A stretch of DNA of 6,477 nt. Origin: Rikenellaceae bacterium. GTDB taxonomy: Bacteria; Bacteroidota; Bacteroidia; Bacteroidales; Rikenellaceae. Shown here piece by piece: positions 1-5,999 of the stretch; within the stretch, counting starts at the first letter, position 1; each line of letters starts with the position of its first letter. The stretch lies in contig JAJBVQ010000203.1 in assembly GCA_020859745.1 (NCBI GenBank), forward strand, positions 1-6,477. The letters run 5' to 3'. The position numbers and the translations under genes were made by a program. The notes under the pieces are model-generated. The model saw only the letters and a list, made by a program, of their open reading frames with translations. It did no database searches and was not told where the DNA came from.

Positions 1-1020
1 CCACAAGCCCCCCAGCAGCATCGTCACCATCAGGTTCAGGTACGTCCGGAAGCGACCCTTGCGGTTCCCCCCCAGCGAAATGTAGAGATAATCCTTGAGC
101 CAGCTCGACAGAGAGATATGCCACCGCCGCCAGAACTCCGTGATGGTCGCCGACTTGTACGGCGAGTCGAAGTTGGCGTTGAACCGGAACCCGAGCAGCA
201 GCGCGATCCCGATGGCCATATCCGAGTAGCCTGAGAAGTCGCAGTAGATCTGCATCGCATACCCGAAAACCCCCATCAGGTTCTCCAGTCCGGTGTAGAG
301 CATCGGGTTGTCGAAGATGCGATCCACGAAGTTGAGGCTGATAAAATCCGAGATCACCGCTTTCTTGAACAAACCGCAGAGGATCAGCCAGAACCCCTCG
401 CCGAACTGCGCCCGGCTGACGATCAGCGGCCGCTGGTGGATCTGCGGAATGAAATCCCGCGCCCGCACGATCGGCCCCGCCACCAACTGCGGGAAAAACG
501 AGATGTAGAACAGGTAGTCGATCCACCGGTGCAACGGCTTCACTTTGCCGCGATACAGGTCGATGATGTAGCTCATCGACTGGAAGGTGAAGAACGAGAT
601 ACCGATGGGCAGGAAAATGTTCTTGAACTCCAGCGGGTCGGCCAGGAAATTGTTGAATATCTCGATCAGGAAGTTGGTGTACTTGAAGTAGCCCAGCATC
701 CCCAGGTTGACCGCCACGCTGAGCGCCACCAGCCACCGTTTGGCCCGCCGGGTGGCGGCCGTGGCGATAAAGTGCCCGATAAAGAAGTCGCTCGTGGCCG
801 TAAACATCAGGAGCAGGAAGAAGATGCCGCTGGTCTTGTAGTAGAAATAGAGCGAGAAGAGCGTGACATAGACGATCCGCAGGGTCACCGTGCGGCGCAT
901 GAACCCGTAGAAAAAGGTGAACCCCAGGAACAGGAAAAGGAACAGCCCGCTGGTGAACAGCAGCGGCTCCTGGGGGTTGTATTTCAGCAGTTCGATAAGG
1001 TTACTGAGCTGTTGGGCCAT
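1..1020 (-). CDS. AlgI/PatA-type MBOAT acyltransferase, C-terminus cut by window edge
   Basis: This multi-pass inner-membrane O-acyltransferase is read from the ATG at 1018-1020. That is the only possible ATG: the frame is closed by TGA at 1054-1056 with no other ATG between. The 340 residues present begin MAQQLSNLIELL, and hydrophobic segments follow from about residue 21. Clear family motifs are PIGISFFTFQSMSYIID, FFPQLVAGPI, QIYCDFSGYSDMAIG (about 256-270), EFWRRWHISLSSWLKDYLYI (about 295-314, His301) and the final MLLGGLW. In AlgI-like proteins the essential histidine follows GGLW, so it would be residue 341, the first codon outside the window. By family knowledge the protein passes an acetyl group from a cytoplasmic donor across the membrane to SGNH partners. 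It overlaps the upstream SGNH lipoprotein gene by 20 bases, which implies translational coupling. The substrate (peptidoglycan, exopolysaccharide or other glycan) is unknown. The MBOAT assignment is secure. Confidence 0.93.
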   Translation of the reverse strand, partial: MAQQLSNLIELLKYNPQEPLLFTSGLFLFLFLGFTFFYGFMRRTVTLRIVYVTLFSLYFYYKTSGIFFLLLMFTATSDFFIGHFIATAATRRAKRWLVALSVAVNLGMLGYFKYTNFLIEIFNNFLADPLEFKNIFLPIGISFFTFQSMSYIIDLYRGKVKPLHRWIDYLFYISFFPQLVAGPIVRARDFIPQIHQRPLIVSRAQFGEGFWLILCGLFKKAVISDFISLNFVDRIFDNPMLYTGLENLMGVFGYAMQIYCDFSGYSDMAIGIALLLGFRFNANFDSPYKSATITEFWRRWHISLSSWLKDYLYISLGGNRKGRFRTYLNLMVTMLLGGLW

Positions 1021-2314
1021 GGCCGATATATCCGTTGTAAAGTGCGTTGTAAATCAGAAGGCCCTGAATGCGGTACCCCTCCTCGGTATAATGTATCCTG
1101 TCGCGGCCCATCAGGTCGTGCTTGGCCCAATGTTCGGCAGAGCCGGCCCCTCCGGTAGCCGCGTAGACGTCGATAAAAGCCACCCCCTTGTCCTGCGCGT
1201 ACCGCTTCAGCGTCCGGCTCACGCGTTCGAAGTTGGCGTTCGGCGACCCTTTTTTAAAGGCTTGCGCCGGCGCTGTCAGCAAGACCGAAGCCTCCGGATT
1301 GGCCTCCCGGAGCGGGGCCACGAAGCGGTCGATCTCGCGATAGAAAACGTCGTCGTTGAAGTTGTTCCCCGACGCCTCGTTCGATCCCATGGAGAGGATA
1401 ATGAGGTCGGGTTCCAAAGCGGCGCTTTGTCGTACCACCTCCTGCTGTTTACCCCAGTGCAAGTAGCAGGCGCTGTTCACCCCCATGGCGTGGTAGAGCA
1501 CCCCGTCGCGCCCGTTCTCCAGCGAGAAGCCGTAAACCGGCCCTTTGGCGAACTTGCCGTCGGCATAGGTGCGCAGCTCCAGCGAATCGACGGTGGCCAC
1601 CAGGTCGATGTCGGTATTGAAGTCGTAGATGATGTCCGGTGCGCCGAGCCCTGCCGAGAGGCTGTCGTCGGCTTCGATGATGGGCGCATATTTGCCGTGG
1701 AACACACGCACTTTGTTGAAACTGTAATCGAGGCTGTCACCCATGGGCAGGGTGCAAAGCAGGATCCGGTTGTCTGCGGTCGAACTTTGCACCGATACGC
1801 CGCTGATGCCGATCGGCAGCTCCGGACGGCCATTGACCACGCGTGCGGATGACCATGCCCCGCACTTCCCGGGCACGGCGCGTATGGCATAGTCCCTCGG
1901 TTCGTTGCTGCCGCTGAGTTTGTGGGGCACGATCATGCCGCGCCCGGCGTTCCCGAACCGGGCGTGCAGGTGGCGCATAATGACGTCGGGAAGCACGCCG
2001 CCCTGGATATGCGAGTCGCCGAAGTGAACGATATTGACCCTCCGGGACCCGTCTGCGGGCAGGCTGTCGGCCGCTGCGGTGCGGATGCTGTCGAGCTGCC
2101 GCAGTTTCGCATAGAAGGGTGCGAGGTTGTCGGCGGGGTCGAACAGGGTGTCGGCGGGTATGTCCACGAAGGGGTACGAGGCAATGAACAGGGAGTCGGA
2201 CTGCACGGCAGCCTCGCCGCCCTGCGAGGGCTGCCCGCCGGCGCCGCAGCTGCTGAATGCAACGGCGGCGGCCATTATCATGTATGTTATATACTTCAAC
2301 ATCTTGTTTTTCAT
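1001..2314 (-). CDS. SGNH/GDSL-family hydrolase or acetyltransferase, lipoprotein
   Basis: This 437-residue secreted lipoprotein starts with a charged and hydrophobic signal (MKNKMLKYITYMIMAAAVAF) and a lipobox ending in Cys23 (FSSC). Block I is HFGDSHIQGG with the nucleophile Ser101. Next comes RFGNAGRGMIVP (119-130). Block III is LSMGSNEASG (Gly310, Asn312), and block V is DRIHYTEEGY with Asp405 and His408. About 150 residues rich in predicted beta strand separate RFGNAGRG from block III, as in PatB/Ape1-type proteins that carry an inserted carbohydrate-binding beta-sandwich. The likely role is adding or removing acetyl groups on a periplasmic or surface glycan, together with the MBOAT gene that overlaps its end. 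The ATG is chosen because it gives an intact signal peptide; longer frames would run into the repeat element. No Bacteroidetes -7 box was found upstream. Transferase versus esterase activity cannot be told from sequence. Confidence 0.9.
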   Translation of the reverse strand: MKNKMLKYITYMIMAAAVAFSSCGAGGQPSQGGEAAVQSDSLFIASYPFVDIPADTLFDPADNLAPFYAKLRQLDSIRTAAADSLPADGSRRVNIVHFGDSHIQGGVLPDVIMRHLHARFGNAGRGMIVPHKLSGSNEPRDYAIRAVPGKCGAWSSARVVNGRPELPIGISGVSVQSSTADNRILLCTLPMGDSLDYSFNKVRVFHGKYAPIIEADDSLSAGLGAPDIIYDFNTDIDLVATVDSLELRTYADGKFAKGPVYGFSLENGRDGVLYHAMGVNSACYLHWGKQQEVVRQSAALEPDLIILSMGSNEASGNNFNDDVFYREIDRFVAPLREANPEASVLLTAPAQAFKKGSPNANFERVSRTLKRYAQDKGVAFIDVYAATGGAGSAEHWAKHDLMGRDRIHYTEEGYRIQGLLIYNALYNGYIGHGPTAQ

Positions 2315-2317
2315 CCC

Positions 2318-2335
2318 TTCGTTTAATCACTACCC
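2318..2335 (+). repeat. Left terminal inverted repeat of the intergenic element
   Basis: TTCGTTTAATCACTACCC is the exact reverse complement of bases 2735-2752. Read outward (on the minus strand) it gives GGGTAGTGATTAAACGAA, which carries stop codons in two frames and ends just before CCC and the ATG of the lipoprotein gene. Confidence 0.85.
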
Positions 2336-2510
2336 CCCGGAGGGTACTGTTCTCTTTAACTTCGCTTCGCTCGTTTTCCTCCTCGCCACGAGGCCAAGCG
2401 TGCAAGCTCACTTTGCTCTCGTTGGCAGCGTCGGTTGTGAACAAAGGGGCCTCGTTGGGCTTTCCGTGCTGTAACTACCCGCTTCTGCGGCGAGCGTAGC
2501 GAGCTGCGCA

Positions 2511-2563
2511 GGCCGGAGCCACCCCCGGCGTAGGCCTGCAAGCAGTCCTCGCTGGCTCCGGCC
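2511..2563. repeat. Stem-loop inside the intergenic element
   Basis: GGCCGGAGCCA (2511-2521) pairs perfectly with TGGCTCCGGCC (2553-2563), giving an 11-base-pair GC-rich stem around a 31-base loop. A competing 7-base pairing, GCAGGCC (2508-2514) with GGCCTGC (2533-2539), is also possible. There is no downstream T-run on either strand, so it does not look like an intrinsic terminator. Confidence 0.6.
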
Positions 2564-2700
2564 CTGATTACCCGCCAAAGCTGAGGATTGCGGAGCCTAA
2601 GAAGTAGCGTAGCTATCTGAAAGTTTGGCTTCGCCTTCCTCCTGGCACCTCGGCCATTTAAGCCAGCTTGATGGCGCTCGGTTGCTGCGTCGGCTCTTTG

Positions 2701-2724
2701 GTTCTTTCTTTTCAAAGAAAGAAC
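2701..2724. repeat. Perfect palindromic arms GTTCTTTCTTT / AAAGAAAGAAC
   Basis: Two 11-base arms are separated by only TC, a near-perfect 24-base palindrome rich in polypurine/polypyrimidine sequence, just inside the right terminal repeat. GAACGGTT occurs at its edge (2721-2728) and again at 2750-2757 across the outer end of the right terminal repeat. It could extrude as a hairpin or bind a dimeric protein; neither is shown here. Confidence 0.6.
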
Positions 2725-2734
2725 GGTTGCCTGC

Positions 2735-2752
2735 GGGTAGTGATTAAACGAA
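2735..2752 (-). repeat. Right terminal inverted repeat of the intergenic element
   Basis: GGGTAGTGATTAAACGAA is an exact inverted copy of 2318-2335. It lies 21 bases downstream (in the direction of transcription) of the stop codon of the membrane-anchored SGNH gene, which ends at 2774. Confidence 0.85.
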
Positions 2753-2773
2753 CGGTTATAATCCGGGTTTCAG

Positions 2774-4255
2774 CTACTGTGCGGCGGCAGCCGTGACAGC
2801 ATCGTACAGCGCCGTGCCGATCTTGCGTCCCCCCCGCGCCGAGATATGCGTATAATCCTTCGCCGCCCAGCCATTCTTCACAAAAGTCCCCATGCCCCCC
2901 GCCGCACGCATCGCGTCATACGTGTTCCAGAAAAGCACCCCGCAGTCCCGCGCCACCAGCTCTTGCGTCTGCACCATCGCCCGGATGCCCGGCATCGTCA
3001 CGAACGTCCCGTTGCTCCGCGTGGCCCTGTCGCCCACGCTCATGACCAGGATCGCCACACCCGGAAAGCAACGCTTGATATGATTCACCACCGCCGTCAT
3101 CTGCTTGCGGTAAGTCGAATAATCCGTCACCCCGCTCGATACCACATTCAGGCCGTATTGCAAGATAATCAAGTCGTAAGGCGACAACTTGCCGAACTGC
3201 TCGCTCAGCGCCGGGTTGATACGTCCCATCACCGTGCCCGGGTTGCCCCGCACCGAGAAATTGTCCACGCTCACCCCCGTCGGATTTTCGAGGAACACCC
3301 CGTACGCCGTGAAACCCTCCACATCGCTGACTTGGTAGCGGATCGACCGGAAATCGCCGTCGAGCTGCACCTCCTGCAACGTCTCCATCGGATCGGTATT
3401 GAACAGGAACTCCTCTTCCCCGTTGACCGTGGCCCGGATCACCGAGCGGCCTTTGCTGACGAACAGCAGGCGCGAGCGGCCGAAACGGTCGAGGTGCTTC
3501 TTGTTCGACGAGCCTTTGTACTCCACGTAACTGTCCTCCGAAGGGGTGTAATTGAACGCCGAGATGGTGAAGCCGTTGCCCTTGCTGTTGACGATCGAAC
3601 TCTGTTTCCATTTGCCGAACTTGTGGCCCACCGTCTGGCGGAATCCCGCCACCTGCGAAGTGATCGGTACGAAACCGACACCTCCGCCCCCGTACCTGTT
3701 CTGCATCAGTTCCCGGAAATCGGAGGTCAGCAGGTCGCCTTCGATAAAAGAGTCCCCCATAAAGCCGATGCGCAGGGGACGCCGCATACTCCCGACATTG
3801 GCCAGCTTGTTCGCGAAGGTGCGCAGCATCGCCCCGCCCGGTGAATAGTCCCTGATCGGGATCACACTGCCTTCCTGCACCGGTGCGGAAGGAATCGTGT
3901 CGGCCTGCGCGGGAGCAGGAGCCTCCACGCTTTCCGTGGAGTCCTCCGCAGCGGCCGGTTCCGGCTCCACAAAGATGGTGCTCACCGCCCGGCTACTGTC
4001 CCCGGCAGCCGAAGCGACCGTGTCGGGCGAGGTGACCGACCGCACGGAATATCCTCCCTGTCGCGTGTCGGCCCCTACCTCGGCGTCGAGCTGGTCGAGG
4101 TTCTCCACCGTATTGTCCCGGTTGAGGTCGGCGAGTATATCGACGGGTTTGAGCCCGGCTCGCTCCACCAGGTTCGCCGGAATATACGCCAGTCCGAGTG
4201 TCATCAGGACGACCAGCACGGCCAGTCCGAAGGCATAGCGGATGTAGTTCTTCAT
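2774..4255 (-). CDS. SGNH/GDSL-family hydrolase or acetyltransferase, membrane-anchored
   Basis: This is 493 residues from the ATG at 4253-4255. A longer in-frame start at 4324 is rejected: its extra 23 residues would be encoded across the gene's own -7 box, whereas MKNYIRYAFGLAVLVVLMTL is a typical N-terminal membrane anchor (about residues 5-25). A low-complexity Ala/Pro/Glu/Ser linker follows (about 75-130). The SGNH domain has block I IGFMGDSFIEGD (Ser169), RYGGGGVGFVP (187-197), block III LQYGLN (Gly368, Asn370) and block V KDYTHIS (Asp467, His470). A beta-rich stretch of about 150 residues is inserted between RYGGGG and block III, the same layout as in the neighbouring lipoprotein, so the two look like diverged paralogues. 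The active site should face the periplasm. As the first gene of the cassette it probably works with the MBOAT protein in glycan O-acetylation, like the SGNH partners of AlgI or PatA. The substrate and the direction of reaction are unknown. Confidence 0.9.
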   Translation of the reverse strand: MKNYIRYAFGLAVLVVLMTLGLAYIPANLVERAGLKPVDILADLNRDNTVENLDQLDAEVGADTRQGGYSVRSVTSPDTVASAAGDSSRAVSTIFVEPEPAAAEDSTESVEAPAPAQADTIPSAPVQEGSVIPIRDYSPGGAMLRTFANKLANVGSMRRPLRIGFMGDSFIEGDLLTSDFRELMQNRYGGGGVGFVPITSQVAGFRQTVGHKFGKWKQSSIVNSKGNGFTISAFNYTPSEDSYVEYKGSSNKKHLDRFGRSRLLFVSKGRSVIRATVNGEEEFLFNTDPMETLQEVQLDGDFRSIRYQVSDVEGFTAYGVFLENPTGVSVDNFSVRGNPGTVMGRINPALSEQFGKLSPYDLIILQYGLNVVSSGVTDYSTYRKQMTAVVNHIKRCFPGVAILVMSVGDRATRSNGTFVTMPGIRAMVQTQELVARDCGVLFWNTYDAMRAAGGMGTFVKNGWAAKDYTHISARGGRKIGTALYDAVTAAAAQ

Positions 4256-4281
4256 AGTTCGTTCGAGGGGACAAATTGGTG

Positions 4282-4289
4282 CAAAAGTA
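4282..4289 (-). promoter_or_regulatory. Bacteroidetes -7 box for the membrane-anchored SGNH gene
   Basis: The minus strand reads TACTTTTG, a full match to the Bacteroidetes TAnnTTTG -7 element. It lies 26 bases before the ATG at 4255 and predicts a leader of about 20 bases. No TTTG -33 element was found at the usual distance. It falls between the rpoN terminator and the gene, which fits an independent transcription unit. Confidence 0.55.
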
Positions 4290-4353
4290 GCTATTTTTAA
4301 CCGGTTTGCGGAGCCGGCGGCCATTTTTTAAAGCGGCCGATCCGAATACAGAA

Positions 4354-4379
4354 GCCGCCCCCTGCATGCAAGGGGCGGC
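4354..4379 (-). terminator. Probable intrinsic terminator after rpoN
   Basis: GCCGCCCC (4354-4361) pairs with GGGGCGGC (4372-4379); the interior TGCATGCA can add two more pairs after one mismatch. It lies about 30 bases past the rpoN stop. The following minus-strand sequence (TTCTGTATTC) is only moderately T-rich, so termination strength is uncertain. Confidence 0.6.
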
Positions 4380-4410
4380 GCACCGGTGAATTCTGACAAA
4401 AATTAGGCCG

Positions 4411-5829
4411 TTAAAGCTCTTTCCGGAGCCTCGACGCCGGGATGCCCAGCATCTCGCGGTACTTGGCCACCGTCCTGCGTGCGATCTTGTACCCTTTGGC
4501 CGTGAGCGTATCCATCAGCGCCTCGTCGGTCAGCGGGTCACGCTTGTCCTCGTTCTCGATGGCCTCGGCCAATATCCGCTTGATCTCGCGGGTGGAGACC
4601 TCCTCGCCGCTCTCGGTGGGCAGCCCTTCGGAGAAGAAGTATTTCAGCAGGAAAACCCCGAAATGGGTCTGGATATATTTGCTGTTGACCACGCGGGAGA
4701 TGGTGGAGATGTCGAATCCCGTAGCGTCGGCGATGTCTTTGAGGATCATGGGCCGCAGCTTGGCTTCGTCGCCTTCGATAAAGTAGTCGTGCTGGAAGTG
4801 GAGGATCGCCCGCATGGTCTTCATCAGGGTCTCCTGCCGCTGCTTGATGGCCGAAATGAACCATTTGGCCGACTCTATCTTCTGCTTGATGAATTGCAGG
4901 GCCTCCTTGTCCGCCTCGCTCTGGTTACCCCCGCTCATGGCCTTTTCGGCCATCCGGAGGTAGCTGCTGTTGATCCGCAGGTCGGGCACGCTGCGCGAAG
5001 CCAGTTGCAGGTCGAAACTGCCGTTGCTGTAGTCCAGAATAAAATCCGGGATGATGTTCGGCGCGGCCGCCGAGCTTTCGTCCGAATAGCCGTTGGTGGG
5101 CTTCGGGTTCAGGTGCATGATCTCCTCCAGCGCGGCCCGGAACTCGTCCTCGGTCACCCCCAGCCGGCGCATCATCCGCTCGTAATGCTTCTTTACGAAC
5201 TCGTCGTAATGGTCGGTCAGTATCGCGATGGCCAGTTTGACCTCCGGCGTCTGGTGCCGCAGGGCTTTCAGCTGGATGACCAGGCACTCCCCCAGGTCCC
5301 GCGCCCCGATCCCCGCCGGATCGAGCATCTGGATAATACCCACCACGCGCTCCACCTCATCCTCCGTCACTTCGAGTCCCTGCGTGAAAGCGATGTCGTC
5401 CGCAATGGAAGCCGTCGGCCTCCGAAGGTAGCCGTCGTCGTCGAGCGTCCCGATCACGAAGCGGGCGACGGTCATCTCCTTCTCCGAGAGGTCGTGGTAA
5501 GCCAGCTGTTCGATCAGGAAGTCCTGTAGCGACATCCCCTGCGAAAGGGTCGGCGATTTGCGCTCGTCGTCCTTGGAGGTGTTGTTGGTCTTGAGTTTAT
5601 AAGACGACGCGTTCTCCTCGTTGCGGATATAGTCCTCAAGGGTCAGGCTGCTCTCGTCCTGCTCGTTCTCGTGCTCCTCTTCTTCGAGCACGGGGTTTTC
5701 CTCGATCTCCTGCTTGACGCGCTGCTCCAGCTGGAGCGTGGGAAGCTCCAGCAGCTTGATGCCCTGTATCTGCTGCGGCGAAAGCCGCTGCTGTAGTTTC
5801 TGCTCTAAACTTTGAGTGATAGATGCCAT
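4411..5829 (-). CDS. rpoN: RNA polymerase sigma-54 factor
   Basis: This 472-residue protein directs RNA polymerase to -24/-12 promoters and needs an AAA+ enhancer-binding activator, none of which is in the window. The N-terminal glutamine-rich region I (MASITQSLEQKLQQRLSPQQ, about 1-48) contacts activator. An acidic stretch follows (about 49-90; EEEEHENEQDE). The core-binding region carries LDPAGIGARDLGECL (169-183) and LNPKP (240-244). AKWFISAIKQRQETL (321-335) and the helix-turn-helix region near DISTISRVVNSKYI (373-386) follow. The RpoN box ARRTVAKYRE is at 450-459, 13 residues from the end. The frame stays open to 6417, but those extra 196 residues are an out-of-frame reading of asnS and its terminator; MASITQ at 5829 is the start because region I begins there and a promoter lies just upstream. 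Length is normal for the family and all expected parts are present. Confidence 0.97.
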   Translation of the reverse strand: MASITQSLEQKLQQRLSPQQIQGIKLLELPTLQLEQRVKQEIEENPVLEEEEHENEQDESSLTLEDYIRNEENASSYKLKTNNTSKDDERKSPTLSQGMSLQDFLIEQLAYHDLSEKEMTVARFVIGTLDDDGYLRRPTASIADDIAFTQGLEVTEDEVERVVGIIQMLDPAGIGARDLGECLVIQLKALRHQTPEVKLAIAILTDHYDEFVKKHYERMMRRLGVTEDEFRAALEEIMHLNPKPTNGYSDESSAAAPNIIPDFILDYSNGSFDLQLASRSVPDLRINSSYLRMAEKAMSGGNQSEADKEALQFIKQKIESAKWFISAIKQRQETLMKTMRAILHFQHDYFIEGDEAKLRPMILKDIADATGFDISTISRVVNSKYIQTHFGVFLLKYFFSEGLPTESGEEVSTREIKRILAEAIENEDKRDPLTDEALMDTLTAKGYKIARRTVAKYREMLGIPASRLRKEL

Positions 5830-5844
5830 AAATATAAATTCGGG

Positions 5845-5870
5845 AAACGGCCCTTTCCGGGCCGCCGTTT
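5845..5870 (-). other. Possible hairpin in the rpoN leader
   Basis: CGGCCC (5848-5853) pairs with GGGCCG (5859-5864) around a 5-base loop; AAACGG (5845-5850) can instead pair with CCGTTT (5865-5870). The structure would form at the very 5' end of the predicted transcript, with an AT-rich unstructured stretch left between it and the ATG. A regulatory role is speculative. Confidence 0.3.
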
Positions 5871-5873
5871 GGA

Positions 5874-5904
5874 CAAATATAGGCATTTTGGCCTGAAATC
5901 CCAA
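5874..5904 (-). promoter_or_regulatory. Promoter of rpoN (Bacteroidetes type)
   Basis: The minus strand shows TTGG (5901-5904; 3 of 4 matches to the -33 TTTG), exactly 19 bases, then TATATTTG (5874-5881), a full match to TAnnTTTG. The predicted transcription start is near 5867, giving a leader of roughly 38 bases. It lies after the asnS terminator, so rpoN appears to be transcribed on its own. Confidence 0.65.
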
Positions 5905-5933
5905 TACAGTGACGTTTCCGGCTCGTTTTCCGT

Positions 5934-5968
5934 AAAAAAGAGAGGCCCGACGATGCGTCGCCGGGCCT
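5934..5968 (-). terminator. Intrinsic terminator of asnS
   Basis: AGGCCCG (5943-5949) pairs with CGGGCCT (5962-5968), with CGA/TCG pairing further in. On the minus strand the hairpin is followed by CTC and six Ts (5934-5939). It lies about 32 bases after the asnS stop, a classic rho-independent layout. Confidence 0.85.
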
Positions 5969-5999
5969 GTAAATAAATCCACCGTAAAGGGGTGGAAAC

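Larger units (their letters stand above)
2318..2752. mobile_element. 435-base MITE-like element with 18-base terminal inverted repeats
   Basis: This fills nearly all of the 459-base gap between the two SGNH genes. It is bounded by perfect 18-base inverted repeats (2318-2335 and 2735-2752); the next base fails to pair on both the inner and outer sides, so the repeat has defined ends. Inside are an 11-base-pair stem (2511-2521 with 2553-2563), an 11-base palindromic arm pair (2701-2724), and two collinear related segments (about 2361-2436 and 2624-2698). No transposase or convincing gene is present, and I see no clear target-site duplication in the flanks. It could be a non-autonomous transposable element, a dispersed intergenic repeat, or a structured transcribed spacer. 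The left end lies three bases from the start codon of the lipoprotein gene. Confidence 0.55.

Noticed and set aside
1033..1053. Near-tandem CGTTGTAAA repeat
   Set aside because: It falls within the lipoprotein coding sequence and reflects the repeated Tyr-Asn residues near its C-terminus; no sign of a regulatory or slippage repeat.
436..1158. Plus-strand frame (240 codons) opposite the MBOAT gene
   Set aside because: Glu/Gln/Arg-rich translation opposite hydrophobic membrane segments, a typical shadow.
917..1852. Long plus-strand frame (311 codons) opposite the SGNH lipoprotein and MBOAT genes
   Set aside because: It is antisense to two well-supported genes, and long open frames opposite GC-rich coding sequence are common. 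The translation shows no family motif.
1737..2444. Minus-strand 235-codon frame overlapping the lipoprotein start
   Set aside because: Its second half is an out-of-frame reading of the SGNH lipoprotein gene and its first half is repeat element. The lipoprotein frame has a signal peptide and catalytic motifs; this one has none.
2356..2715. Minus-strand 119-codon open frame covering most of the intergenic element
   Set aside because: The product is very Arg-rich, has no recognisable fold or motif, and its start lies within the palindrome at 2701-2724. It follows the repeat element rather than a gene. Weak possibility only; conserved frame across copies with synonymous substitutions would revive it.
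2701..2724. Palindrome read as an intrinsic terminator for the anchored SGNH gene
   Set aside because: The stem is AT-rich with almost no loop and has no T-run after it on either strand, so termination is not well supported.
2846..3844. Long plus-strand frame (332 codons) opposite the anchored SGNH gene
   Set aside because: A His/Arg-rich shadow translation of the opposite strand without motifs.
4256..4324. Extended N-terminus for the anchored SGNH protein
   Set aside because: It would translate through the TACTTTTG promoter box and bury the membrane anchor behind 23 unrelated residues.
4663..5529. Plus-strand frame (288 codons) opposite rpoN
   Set aside because: Antisense to a complete, motif-verified sigma-54 gene; its open state follows from GC-rich codon use.
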